The notes under the pieces were generated by a model. It searched no databases. It was not told the DNA's origin and worked only from the letters and a program-made list of their open reading frames with translations. The position numbers and the translations under genes were made by a program. Shown in pieces: positions 10,491-19,560 of a DNA stretch of 64,000 nucleotides. Source of the DNA: Agelas oroides (Eukaryota; Porifera; Demospongiae; Agelasida; Agelasidae); assembly GCA_949130485.1 (NCBI GenBank), contig OX422186.1, positions 4,745,792-4,809,791 of the forward strand. The letters run 5' to 3'. The first letter of the stretch is position 1. The number at the start of each line of letters is the position of its first letter.

Positions 10491-10501
10491 ATCACTGTAA
10501 C

Positions 10502-11208
10502 ACCGTAACAAACCGGAAGAATTTTGGTTGCAGCGGAAGTAGGCGTGACAGATAAAATGCCGCAAAAAGTGGCTAACTTTGATTGTTTATATAAGTTTGC
10601 TGGTTCTGACGGCCGTTTTTAATCGCTTTAGGATGTTAATCCGTTGGAAAAAAGGTTGCAGCGTCGCCTGAGTTGCTGAAACATGATTTTATTGTGTTCA
10701 TACTTCCAAAATGGGGCTGAAGTGGCTGACCTCACGGATTGATCCAAGGTCTATCACAAAGTTATGTCCTTGTAACGGACGAAAGGTTGTGTCCTTGATA
10801 CATTTGTTGTCCTAGGTATAGGCAAGCACTGTGGCACATATGAACAACTGAGCTGCTTCTAAACATTTACAGTGGGGTCAGAGGTGTGTGTATATTAGTA
10901 TTGCAGGTTATAAGCTGCTATAGGCGAAGTGTGGGTTATAATAATGAAACAGCATCTCTCAGTGGTTAGATATAGAGCTGATCTGCACTGTTTCCAGATG
11001 TTAGGTTACACATTCCTGGACTGGACCATGGTTTATGTGAGAAAATACCAGCTATACTAGGCCATGATCGACATTGGTCTGCTTAGGTTCAGGAGTCAGA
11101 TATAATTAGGCCTCATGGGATAGCTATGTATAGTATGGCATATTAGTAAAGCCCTTGGACTTGGATCTGAATTACAGGTTGTCCATAACAGGTATACCAA
11201 AGTTTGAA
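10502..11208. other. No gene seen
   Basis: AT-rich spacer without a supported exon, repeat or inverted structure. Confidence 0.4.
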
Positions 11209-11652
11209 GAGAAGGTTATCCGTTACCAATTTGAGCTTGGAAAATAACTTCCTGACATTTCGACTGAATGCTCCAGTCGTCATCAGGGCGAAAGTGAAGA
11301 AGTGTGAACAAACACTGCTATTTATAGCTATGCACTACTGAGGATACGTGTGATTGGAGGTGAAAGGTCGGTGAGGATTGCTCCTCCCTACTTGTCTCCT
11401 CATCATAGCAGTCCAGCAACCAGGGACTTCCAGACCTCCATCTCGGTTGAAGCGCTCCTCTGAGGGTGTCATCTGGATGTGCAGGGCCTCCTTCACAGCT
11501 CCTGTCCTCTGCCATGGTCCAGGACTGTGGTCTCCTCCCAGTTGATCGGGTGGTGGTTCTTCCGTGCATGCTCCGCTACAGCCGACTGGAGCATTCAGTC
11601 GAAACGTCAGCAAGTTATTTTCCAAGCTCAAGTTGGAAACAGATAACCTTCT
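11209..11652 (-). mobile_element. Penelope-like/GIY-YIG-type retroelement 3' end with terminal inverted motif
   Basis: The minus-strand frame at 11335-11592 encodes VKEALHIQMTPSEERFNRDG followed by G(L)EVPGCW. This matches the usual last residues of retroelement polyproteins of the Penelope-like type (EALHI ... NRD.G), C-terminal to the GIY-YIG nuclease. The flanks 11211-11285 and 11573-11652 are inverted copies and contain TTTCGACTGAATGCTCCAGT, the short stem found at the ends of such elements. The upstream reverse transcriptase is missing, as in a 5'-truncated insertion. A frameshift separates the two overlapping minus-strand frames. Confidence 0.6.
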
Positions 11653-14130
11653 CTTCATTTATGCAGAAGCCAACTGAGAAGCCACTGAAAGTACCAAAGT
11701 TTGTTGATGCATGGTATACGAACAAATATGCCGAACATATAAACACACAGTATAGTGTTGTGCCGACCTATACAATCTCTTGCACCCTAAAGAAGTCATC
11801 AAGGTTTGTATTCCACCTCCAGGTGAACACTACCAGAATCAGAATGGACACCTGAAGCATTCCTTGCCCTGATTACCAGGAAGATCGTCACAGGATTCAT
11901 ACCACAATTCACCTCCCAGATATCTGAATACCTTGAATTGACTGGCTAAATGCAATTCAAAAATCTATGCCAGCTAATTAGCTCTTTAACCACTGTAGGC
12001 TATTTGCTGGAGGTCTATTTTAGGCTATGGATACTTTCTTTGGTCCGTATTTCCACTTCTGCTTGGAAATAGTGATGGAAAATTGAGCCAAAGCTTCTTT
12101 GACACATTCTCTGTGGGTTCATGACTCTAACCACACCCACTCACTAGCGAGCTTTCAATGGTCAGGGATCTCTGACCAGCGAGCGCTCTGCCTGACTAAA
12201 AACTGCCTACAGATCTGGAAATGGTGTCCCTACAAGGGGAGAGGAGTGGTTTCTGTGCCCATTTGTGTTAAGAAGGTGAGAAATTGTCCAGCCAGTGCCG
12301 ACCAAGGCTGTTTGCAGCCGCCATGTGCACGGCATGTCTTGAATATGCCCGCCCACCTCCCACTATCCAACCTGTTTTGCTAGCGTGAAACCTATCTTTA
12401 AAACAGATTGCGCCAACTGATAACATGTGGCCAAAGTCAGACGACGCCAAATAGCATCATTGGTGTTTAAAGGGTTTTTAACTTAATTTACTGGCATTTA
12501 ACTTTTTAGCTGATTTTATGCTATGTATTATGCATAAATGTATGTTATCAATCACAATTAATCAGTATGCATGACTTCAAAACATCTTGGCAGCTCTCTA
12601 CAGCATGGAGCAACGATGATTTAGGGTCAATCCATAGCTGTTGAAGCCCTCTATACTTTAAGCATGGTTTGCAACTCCAGGGTATAGCAAAACAAAAGTG
12701 TGCTAGAGAAATATGTTACGACACAAATGTTCCACACAGCTGCTGAGCACCCACGCATGGCAAGTACTGTTAGGTAGCCCTGAGTGGTCTTATTTAGCGT
12801 ACAGAATTTGGTACTTTTCACTTAAAGTATATGGCCATAAAGTTACCAAAACTACACATGGAGTGAAGCGGATCTAGCCTGTGCATGGGCGGACACATGC
12901 AACCAAAACACTGCAACGGAACACTTCCGGAACACTGGTGTACATTGCGTCACGACTGGATCAAGTGTATTTCTAGAATACGGAATTGTGATATGAAAAA
13001 GCTCTATAGGTGTGATACCTTTACCAGATTACACGATGACATTATTTTTCTCCCAATAAAGATTATATCATCATGCACTCTTATCAAGCAATTAAGTGCA
13101 AAAAAAAAAATTAATTCTGGTCGCAATTGCACTCATGGTACAATTTTCTTAATATATGAACCCCTGCCATTTGTATCCTCACTTTCTTAGTTTGGCTGCT
13201 ATTGCCCGATGTTGAGAAAATAGCTCTTGGCTCCTTTGATCCAGATGATCCATCGTGAGCGAGGTAGCGCTTAGCCTTTATATACCACGAGCTCAAGTCG
13301 GCAGGAACAGATCGGGAGGAACAGATCATGCGACCCGTGCAGGCCACTCCCAGATTTATCTGGGTGTGGCCTGGGTAGAGACGTATTCTGGGAGCGACAA
13401 GTCCTGGGCAGAGTCCTGGGGGTACCACAGGTATGGCAGGCTCTTCCCGTTTGCCCGAGGTCCCTTTGCAATGGTCAGAGTTTATGTGGTCACTGGAGCG
13501 ACTCAGGAACAAACCCTATGACAAGAAAATGAGAGAGAGGTTCGTTACAGCTCTCAGCGAATAAACAAAGTACTACTCAGCCCTAATTAGGCTGTCAATA
13601 ATCACTGGTCTGGAGTATTGGAATGGACTTCTGGACTCACCTTTTATGTATCACTGTATCATGTTTCTACTTAGCCTGGCTGCATAGACTCATTTAGAAT
13701 GAGCGTAATAAATACGTAAAAGAATAATGTTATGCTACCGGGCTGTATCTTGTGTGATGTTAAAGGGGAGGAAGCGTATGTCCAACTTGTGTGAAGGTGC
13801 TAGCATAGATGGTAGTGTAGTGGGACACGTATGCTCTGGTTCTAAGAATCAAAGTCTTTACAGTGATACAGTTTGTTCATTAGTTGTCATCATTCCTTTG
13901 TGTATTGTGTAGCATATGTACTTGACTTTAGTAGCTACCAGCAGTGATCTTCTCAAGCAGGAGCTAAGCTGACCACCTTTGCCTGTTACTGTCTTGTGAC
14001 CAAGTAAAGATGCTTAGGAATGCTGGACTTGCTTCAGTTTCCTATTGCACATTGTCATTTAACTAACTACATATTCAAAAAAGACAAGACAGCAATAGAG
14101 GCAAGGCTGGGAAGAGGTGTGTTGAAAAGC
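11653..14130. other. 2.5-kb spacer, no gene; relic of a TTTAAAGGG MITE and a short hairpin
   Basis: Positions 12115-12475 resemble the interior of the TTAA-type MITE at 61355-61860: they share CTAACCACACCCACTCACTAG and the ACCAAGG...CAGCC/ACC...CCATGTGCA order, and GTTTAAAGGG near the end. A short hairpin, GGCCACTCCCAGATTTATCT followed by GGGTGTGGCC, lies at 13344-13372. A similar CTCCCA...GGGAGTGGCCTGGGA word occurs at 63915. I see no supported exon. The 133-aa minus frame at 13111-13512 crosses this hairpin and has no domain. Confidence 0.4.
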
Positions 14131-14181
14131 TTATTAATATGTTGTGTGCTTAATGGTAGCTGCATTCTAGCTTTGTTGAAC

Positions 14182-14838
14182 TGTCACGAAGTAACTTGCC
14201 CCCCGAAGTATAGTATCCCCCAGGGGCAAGTTACTTCGAAGTAAACTGTCCCCCTTTGAAGTCATTTGCCCCCCAGACACTCTACTTCGAAGTGAGTTGT
14301 CCCCGGGACACTCTACTTCGAAGTGAGTTGTCCCCGGGACACTCTACTTCGAAGTGAGTTGTCCCCGGGACACTCTACTTCGAAGTGAGTTGTCCCCCAG
14401 ACACTCTACTTCGAAGTGAGTTGTCCCCGGGACACTCTACTTCGAAGTGAGTTGTCCCCGGGACACTCTACTTCGAAGTGAGTTGTCCCCGGGACACTCT
14501 ACTTCGAAGTGAGTTGTTCCCCAGACACTCTACTTCGAAGTGAGTTGTCCCCCAGACACTCTACTTCGAAGTAAGTTGTCCCCCGGGACACTTTACTTCG
14601 AAATAAGTTGTCCCCAGGACACTCTACTTCGAAGTAAATTGTCCCCCGGACACTTTACTTCGAAGCAAACTGTCCCCTCACAAGGGGGACAATCTACTTC
14701 GAGGGGGGTCACTTTCCTTCGAAGCAAAGTGTCCGGGGCGGACAGTTTGCTTCGAAGTAAAGTGTCCGGGGGACAGTTTGCTTCGAAGTAACTTGCCCCC
14801 CGGACACTTTACTTCGGGGGGCAAGTTACTTCGTGACA
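14182..14838. mobile_element. Foldback element packed with 31-bp TTCGAA repeats, inserted in DIRS repeat B2
   Basis: The ends TGTCACGAAGTAACTTGCCC and its complement GGGCAAGTTACTTCGTGACA are exact inverted copies. GAAC flanks both ends (…GAAC|TGTCAC and GTGACA|GAAC), a likely 4-bp target duplication. Comparison with B1 (15540-15630) shows that the insertion point lies directly after GCTTTGTTGAAC. The interior consists almost only of 31-bp units with the palindrome TTCGAA, in one orientation on the left and mirrored units near the right end. There is no coding capacity. Confidence 0.8.
14265..14700. repeat. 31-bp tandem array, about 14 units
   Basis: The unit is ACACTCTACTTCGAAGTGAG followed by TTGTCCCCGGG. 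Variation is concentrated in the C/G run (CCCCGGG versus CCCCCAG) and in TGAG/TAAG. Near the right end the order inverts (GGGGACA...CTTCGAAG...), giving the element a mirrored structure. Confidence 0.9.
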
Positions 14839-14844
14839 GAACTC

Positions 14845-14960
14845 CCCCAAGCACCTTACCCTTGCTTGTTTTGACTACTTAACCATATTCATGAATGCTT
14901 GGGCACCCAACCAAAGGAGATGGTTGCCCTCTTCCAAGGTGGTTTCTGCTCCTATCACAT
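14845..14960 (-). repeat. DIRS repeat B2 (part beyond the foldback insertion)
   Basis: It shares GCACCTT, GCTTGGGCACCCAA and GGAGATGGTTGC with 15630-15690 (B1). The other piece of B2 is at 14135-14181. Confidence 0.6.
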
Positions 14961-15037
14961 CGAGGTACTTGACAGTGAAAATAACCCCAATGGAGAATTA
15001 ACCAGCCATTGATCCAATGAGGGTGGAGGGAAAGAAC

Positions 15038-15359
15038 TAGTCTCATCCCCAGACCCAACCCTCTCACGAGGAGAAATGGTCTGGTGAACCAAGTTGAATT
15101 TCTTGGGCTAGCGCACACTTTTGCAACAGTGTAACCTAGCAATGTTCAAAACATTTTATGCCAAGCCCGCTCAAAAAAGGTACGGATATTCGAGTAGAGA
15201 TAAAAACTTTTACTGTTGTAAGGGAAGTGCTACGTAATAGTTACCAATCTCGCACTCTCATTGGTCCTTACCACTTTAGGGGAATAAGCCCAAGAAATTC
15301 GACTTAGTTCACCAGACCATTTCTCGCTGGGAGGTGTGTGGTGGCTGGGTATGAGACTA
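15038..15359. mobile_element. 322-bp MITE, TAGTC...GACTA ends, perfect 9-bp TSD
   Basis: The ends are TAGTCTCATCCCCAGACCC and GGGTATGAGACTA. The arms stay complementary for about 75 nt, including AAATGGTCTGGTGAAC(C/T)AAG and GAATTTCTTGGGCT. GGAAAGAAC flanks it exactly at 15029-15037 and 15360-15368. It lies at the edge of DIRS repeat A2, so it inserted after the retroelement. Confidence 0.85.
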
Positions 15360-15360
15360 G

Positions 15361-15490
15361 GAAAGAACCAACAGAGATGCAGCTGGCTGGACAGTGTGAC
15401 TTTGCCACAACCACGTGATCTGCTGTATATGTGTGCGCACTAGGACTACTCCTGTGCCCTGGTGTGGCTTAAGCACTCACCTGTTTTAAT
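15361..15490 (-). repeat. DIRS repeat A2
   Basis: Diverged direct copy of 19420-19560 (A1): AAAGAACCAACAGA, GGCTGGACAG, GTGACTTTGCCACAA, CACGTGAT, TAGGACTA, CTGTGCCC/CCGTGCCC, GGTGTGG/GGCGTGG, GCTCACC/ACTCACC in the same order. Confidence 0.75.
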
Positions 15491-15514
15491 ACTACACACT
15501 AAACTACATTCAAC

Positions 15515-15690
15515 ATGTTGCATGCTTAATGGTAGCTGCATTCCAGCTTTGTTGAACCCGGAGTGAAGTGATTGGCATTGGGCAGTAACCAGCTTGGATA
15601 TTCAAGGGTCCTCACCTTCGTATCTTTTTGCCCCTAGCACCTTGTTTTAACCACTTGGGCACCCAAACGAAGGAGATGGTTGCTCCTGAC
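15515..15690 (-). repeat. DIRS repeat B1
   Basis: It matches the two pieces of B2 on either side of the foldback element (GCTTAATGGTAGCTGCATTC at the low-coordinate side, GGGCACCCAA and GGAGATGGTTGC at the high side). It keeps the uninterrupted 80-bp stretch that the insertion split in B2. Confidence 0.65.
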
Positions 15691-15750
15691 TTCCAAATCA
15701 TGAATGACTAATGAGTTTAGATACTCCTACTAGTTCTTCCCTTGGCATCC

Positions 15751-15978
15751 TTATGTGCAACAAGTTTTAATCACTGCGAGTGTTAAGCCATTTTTCCCAG
15801 CTGCTGTTGCTGCTCCAATGCAGAAACTGTGACCAGAGTATGGTTTGCAATCAATCAGCGCTGCTGTGAGGGCTGCTCTGACCCTTGTCACAAATCTCTC
15901 TCTTGTCAATAGCTTCCCATCTTCGAACTTGAAAAACATTCTTTCTTCCTGACCTCGTCTCGCTAAATAGGTCAACAT
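15751..15978 (-). pseudogene. DIRS tyrosine recombinase, C-terminal catalytic fragment
   Basis: The 75-aa frame ends with YSGHSFCIGAATAAGKNGLT. The family motif is GHSFRIGAAT...G, in which His-x-x-Arg contributes the catalytic His and second Arg. Here the Arg codon has become Cys. The frame stops soon after, before the helix with the nucleophilic Tyr. The recombinase would integrate the circular DIRS cDNA. With Arg lost and Tyr absent this copy cannot be active (inference from family knowledge). Confidence 0.75.
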
Positions 15979-16169
15979 TGCTGTGACTGGGTCCCTAACA
16001 GCAGATAAATATGACTTAATTGATTTTGGAGATAGATTGTGCCGCTAAGTGAGATACATATCTGCCTAGGTGTTGTTCATTTACAGGTAGGGGGCTACAC
16101 TGGGCTTGCTCACAAAAAGGTTATGAATCTTCTCTTTGCCAAGTCGTAAGTGTGTCGAGTTGATGACGC

Positions 16170-16690
16170 TAACCCTGACCCAAAGTAGCCTTCCACAAAG
16201 CTGTCCAAAGCTTGGAGGTCCAGTTTGGCTTTGTTGTGATTGGTAGGTCGAGGAGTTGAGGCGGCACTGGTGTTAGCCTTGCCTGAGCCTGTGAGTGATG
16301 GGACATAGAGTACTGTAGGTTGTCTTCAGAATAAGCAGCTGCCACTAAGACAATTGGTATAAGCTCCTAATCTGGTAGTCTTGGAGGGACTCTGGGCACT
16401 GAGCTGGAACCAGCCTTCACCACAAAATGCACCACACCCCCAGCTTCCTGATGCATCTGACACTAAAGCAATTTTTGTGTCAGTCTGATATATCATGGAG
16501 ATTCCCTTCCATCTGGCTGCAAACTGGAACCACCACTCAATGTCTGATCAAGCTCCTCTGTTAAGGCGTAAGTAGTGGTTAGTCTCCTTAGCTAGCGTGG
16601 GTAATTGATCAATCTGCGAAGAAATGAGTGGCCATGCTTTATGACTTCGCAGGCATGTCGGAGGCTTCCTATAATAGACAGCAGATCTTT
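16170..16690 (-). pseudogene. DIRS RT thumb/RNase H remnant
   Basis: Translating the minus strand gives, with stops and frame changes, a stretch resembling the RT connection (tract around RHACEVIKHGHSFLRRLI) and then LVSDASGSWGCGAF...WFQLS. The latter is the RNase H start typical of DIRS elements, with the catalytic Asp in SDAS. At least two in-frame stops and a frameshift interrupt it. Confidence 0.7.
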
Positions 16691-16753
16691 TTTCGTGCAT
16701 GCCTTTTTACCATGCCACATGGCTAGGCCTTGCCAACTTCGTGTCTGGTAGCC

Positions 16754-16936
16754 TCATTTCCATGGCAACTGAGTCAATTTCTTGCGATCCCATACCCGTC
16801 TCATGTTTAGCAGAATTTCAGGTGTTATTGGGAGTCTTACCCTTTGACCTGGACAGTGCTTGGTATACTCTTTAAGGTATTTCGCTAATTTTTGGATCGT
16901 GCAAGTGCACGGAAATCTGGAGGCATAGCCCTTCAT
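16754..16936 (-). pseudogene. Tyrosine recombinase N-terminal-like fragment, out of order
   Basis: The 60-aa frame contains RVRLPITPEILLNMRRVW, which resembles the N-terminal DNA-binding part of DIRS recombinases (RLPITP.IL..(I/M)(R/K).VW). In an intact element this lies after RNase H. Here it comes before the RNase H remnant in the direction of transcription, directly after the RT remnant. It is therefore either a rearranged piece or a local duplication. Confidence 0.55.
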
Positions 16937-16979
16937 ATTTCACATCCTCTATGGGTGTACCAGGATCTTCATGTGTCAT

Positions 16980-17070
16980 GTATCATCTGCTTGTTGATTT
17001 CACGTTCTTGTGTCCCTACCCCCCAAGTGTTATAAAGTCATTGAAGTAATGATCCACATATAAGACACCC
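16980..17070 (-). pseudogene. DIRS reverse transcriptase remnant (YxDD-type motif mutated)
   Basis: The minus strand reads YVDHYFNDFITLGG then a stop. The expected DIRS motif is HY(L)DDF(L)TLG. The first catalytic Asp is Asn here. Further on, EDPGTPIEDVKYEG resembles the segment after the active site. Only this part of RT remains; the fingers and palm upstream are replaced by the polyG region. Confidence 0.6.
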
Positions 17071-17329
17071 CCCACCCCGGACTGGACTGGAAACTTATGC
17101 GAAAACCATGTGTCAATCCTTGGACTATGAATCTTGTGAACTGCTGATCAGGGTGGTTGGACCAGCGCTTTTTCTGATGCTGTGATATTTGCTGGGGTTT
17201 GAGTGTGCAGCAATGATGGTGTTAGGACCAGTGTGTTGGCTGGCCTGCACTTGTCCAGTTCTAAATGCTGGGTGGTGTACTTATAGCTTGGACTGGTAAC
17301 AATATTAAGAGTGAACGTGGTGGTGTGTG

Positions 17330-17362
17330 TGTGTGGGGGGGGGGGGGGGGGGGGGGGGGGGG
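17330..17362. repeat. PolyG/GT tract
   Basis: TG dinucleotides run into more than 25 consecutive G. The Pro/His/Thr-rich minus-strand frame over it is an artefact. It marks the junction between the Gag core and the RT remnant. Confidence 0.9.
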
Positions 17363-17520
17363 AGAGGAGGGAAGAGTAACTAAATTGGTGATCATGTCTA
17401 ACTGGCATCTGTGGTGGTGCTAAACCACACAATAACCACATCACATCACCTCATTACGCTATATAGTGATTAGTTCTAGTCTAAATGGTTCAGTTCCAGT
17501 ATGTGTCCCCTTTTTCTTTT

Positions 17521-18371
17521 TTACGTAAGCTTGGTACACTTCGATACAGGGTGGCCATGTTCCCCACATTTTTCACATTTGTGTTGAAACTTGCATGCTT
17601 CCCCAAACTTGCAGTCCCCATTGTAGAGGTTATACTTTCTGCATACTGCTGGATTACTGTGTGGAGCGGGCCTCTTCTTTGGTGGAGCTGACACCTGGAG
17701 TGGGCCCTCCCGTTTGCGGCTAGCTGCATACGGCTTGATAGGACAGTTGTCGGAGGCATGATCAATCGAATAGCATCGCTTGCACCAGTTCTCTTGACTT
17801 ATGGAGGCCCCAGTGAAACACTGAGCGTGAATGCTGGGGTCAACCTTACTCCAGTCTTTACAGCCCTTCTCTGCCGCCTCTTGACCAAAGTTTTGGTCGT
17901 AAATGACCCAGCTCGGCCACCGGTACTTCTGGCTAAATTTTGCAATCAGTGCCAGATATGCTAGCATGTTCTTCATGCAACTTGGGTCCTTGGAGGTAAT
18001 AACCACTGTATAAACACCAAAGCATTGAACCCATGTTGCCAAGTCTGGGATGAGTTGCCGGCTCTCCAGGAGGTCAGCTGCCTGTACTACCCCCATTTGA
18101 CCTTCTACCGTGCTGGGAATGGACTTGAATTTCCCTTTAGCTGGAGGGAGTTCAGTGAAGTCTATGTACTCCCCTGCCAGTATTTTGTCGACACATTTCC
18201 AGGTAAGGGCTGGCAGGCCTTCCCCAGTCACCACCAGAGAAGATGGAGAAGGTTTCTGACCCTCGGTCATTGATTTTAGCTGACTCAAGAGCTTTGCTAC
18301 CAAGAGGCTTGGTTCTGAACATTCCCCCAGCTCAATGTCTGTAACAGATAGATACATCAGTAAATAAACTT
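17521..18371 (-). pseudogene. DIRS Gag core with CCCH finger and zinc knuckle
   Basis: The longest frame here encodes a 316-aa protein whose recognisable part begins near LGECSEPSLL. It contains the segments AGEYIDFTELPPAKGK, VVQAADLLESRQLIPDLATW, KYRWPSWVIYDQNFGQEAA and VDPSIHAQCF, a block that recurs in the first ORF of animal DIRS elements. The C-terminus has a C-x9-C-x5-C-x3-H finger (CRKYNLYNGDCKFGEACKFQH) immediately followed by a CX2CX4HX4C knuckle (CEKCGEHGHPVSKC). Both would bind element RNA or DNA in the particle. This stretch is open, unlike the polymerase part, and is separated from its N-terminus by a minisatellite. Confidence 0.8.
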
Positions 18372-18653
18372 GCTTGCTATAGTATTGGTGATTGTGTGGG
18401 GGTGGATGTGTGTATATGGATGCATGGAGGTCTGTGTGTGCAATCATGACTGTATAGATGGCATGGAGCATTCCAGTGTGTGCATATCTATGTGTGTGAT
18501 AGCATGACCATGTGTGTCTATAGAAGTCCTTTGCTCCTGATAATTATGACTGCTGTGCCAGACCTATCTGCCCCCTGCATGAATTCCTGCGTCCTAGCCA
18601 TATACCTGCCATTGATTGCCGCTCAACAGTTACCAAAACTACCCTTGCTTACT

Positions 18654-19092
18654 CTACATGTGGCTCTTGCATGCGGCTGCCATTGACCACCCTGCTTGTG
18701 GTCCTTGCCTGTAGCATGGCTTGGCCCAGCACTGACCTCTCTGCTTGTGGTCCTTGCCTGTAGCTGTGTCTGTGGCTTGGTTGGTACCAGGACTGCCTGT
18801 GACCACCCTGCTTGTGATTCTTGCTTGCAGTTGTGCTCACTGCTTGGCCATTACCAGGACTGCCACTGACCACTTTCCTTGTGGGCCTTGCCTGCCGCCG
18901 TGCTTGTGGCTCAGGCAGCCGGTGCCAGGGCTGCCATTGACCACTGTGCTTGTCATCTTGCTTGCCATCGTGTTTGTGGCTTGGCCGGTACCGTGGCTGC
19001 CATTGTCGGCATTGACCACGCTGCCGTTGTGGTCCTTGCTTGCAGCCGTACCTAATTAGCCCTGTCCGCCGCTCGGAGGTTACCGAGGCTGC
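18654..19092. repeat. Diverged minisatellite (unit about 70 bp) splitting Gag
   Basis: About six copies of a unit containing TGACCAC(C)CTGCTTGTGGT, CCTTGCCTG, then GTGGCTTGG...GGTACCAGG. The copies differ by 10-25%. The array stays open in several minus-strand frames (148-aa frame), which I attribute to composition and repetition. Confidence 0.65.
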
Positions 19093-19194
19093 CACTGCAT
19101 GATCACCTTGTTTGTGGTCCGCCAGGTCCCGTGCGAGCTGGACCCTTGCGCATTTTCTTGAGTTTACACCCTGAGCGAGCGGAGAGGGGGAAAG

Positions 19195-19359
19195 CTATTT
19201 AGACTCCTCACCCTGACTCGAGTTTCCCGGCTTTTCGCTCGGAACTTGTTTAGCGAAGGCGTCAATGAGCTGGCGCATCAGAGAGGCTGTTTCGCTGGGT
19301 GGCTGTTCTGCCCCTTCTTTCACCTGGCCTTCCGTCGAATTGGAAGCATCTTCTGCCAT
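19195..19359 (-). pseudogene. DIRS Gag N-terminal piece
   Basis: The 54-residue frame from MAEDASNSTEG to QGEESK is acidic and Ser/Gln-rich, with MRQLIDAFAKQV as a likely short helix. It lies just inside repeat A1 and reads toward the Gag core. I chose this Met because the upstream frame runs into the repeat A1 untranslated region. Confidence 0.5.
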
Positions 19360-19399
19360 CTTAGGGGTCCAGGGACGTAGGATGCTAGTGGATACTTCG

Positions 19400-19560
19400 A
19401 ACGACTGAGAAAAGAACCAACAGAATTGCAGGTGGCTGGACAGCGTGACTTTGCCACAATCACGTGATGTGCATGTGCTGTACATGCGCGCGCGCGCTCG
19501 CGCATTAGGACTATTCCCGTGCCCCGGCGTGGTGCTCACCCATGTACCTGTTAATGTTGG
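19400..19560 (-). repeat. DIRS repeat A1
   Basis: Direct copy of A2 (15361-15490). It contains a CG-rich alternating tract (GCGCGCGCGCTCGCGC, 19487-19502) that is absent from A2. Confidence 0.7.

Larger units (their letters stand above)
9491..10501. mobile_element. 1-kb foldback element carrying a protease-gene fragment and 45-bp tandem repeats
   Basis: The left end GTTACAGTAATATGTG and right end CACATATCACTGTAAC are inverted. Inside both ends lie diverged copies of the same GC-rich words (CCCCCGAACACAT and TATCACTAGGG). The right side expanded into a 45-bp tandem array (10318-10490), while the left side keeps about one unit. The middle encodes a truncated Ulp1-like/PHD gene in the plus direction. 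I see no target duplication that I trust and no transposase, so it looks like a non-autonomous element that captured coding sequence. Confidence 0.7.
14135..19560 (-). mobile_element. Decayed DIRS-type (tyrosine-recombinase) retrotransposon with split direct repeats
   Basis: Read on the minus strand, the order is: A1 (19560-19400), Gag N-terminus, Gag core with zinc fingers, RT remnant, RNase H remnant, tyrosine recombinase C-terminus, B1 (15690-15515), A2 (15490-15361), B2 (about 14960-14135). A1 and A2 share GCAG(G/C)TGGCTGGACAG, then GTGACTTTGCCACAA and TAGGACTA. B1 and B2 share GCTTAATGGTAGCTGCATTC and GGAGATGGTTG. A1-ORFs-B1-A2-B2 is the arrangement known for Ngaro/PAT-type members of the DIRS order. 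B2 is split by the 14182-14838 foldback element and A2 is bordered by the 15038-15359 MITE. All coding parts are damaged. Confidence 0.75.

Noticed and set aside
11318..11569. A separate small protein gene
   Set aside because: It overlaps the Penelope-type C-terminal frame in another phase; the NRDGG motif lies in the longer frame.
14265..14700. CRISPR-like appearance of regularly repeated units
   Set aside because: Units are directly adjacent without unique spacers, the setting is eukaryotic, and the array sits in a TIR-bounded element. The same holds for 10318-10490, 29694-29850 and 55655-56494.
17148..17444. 98-codon minus frame with Pro and His runs
   Set aside because: It is produced by the polyG/GT tract; no relation to the DIRS frames on either side.
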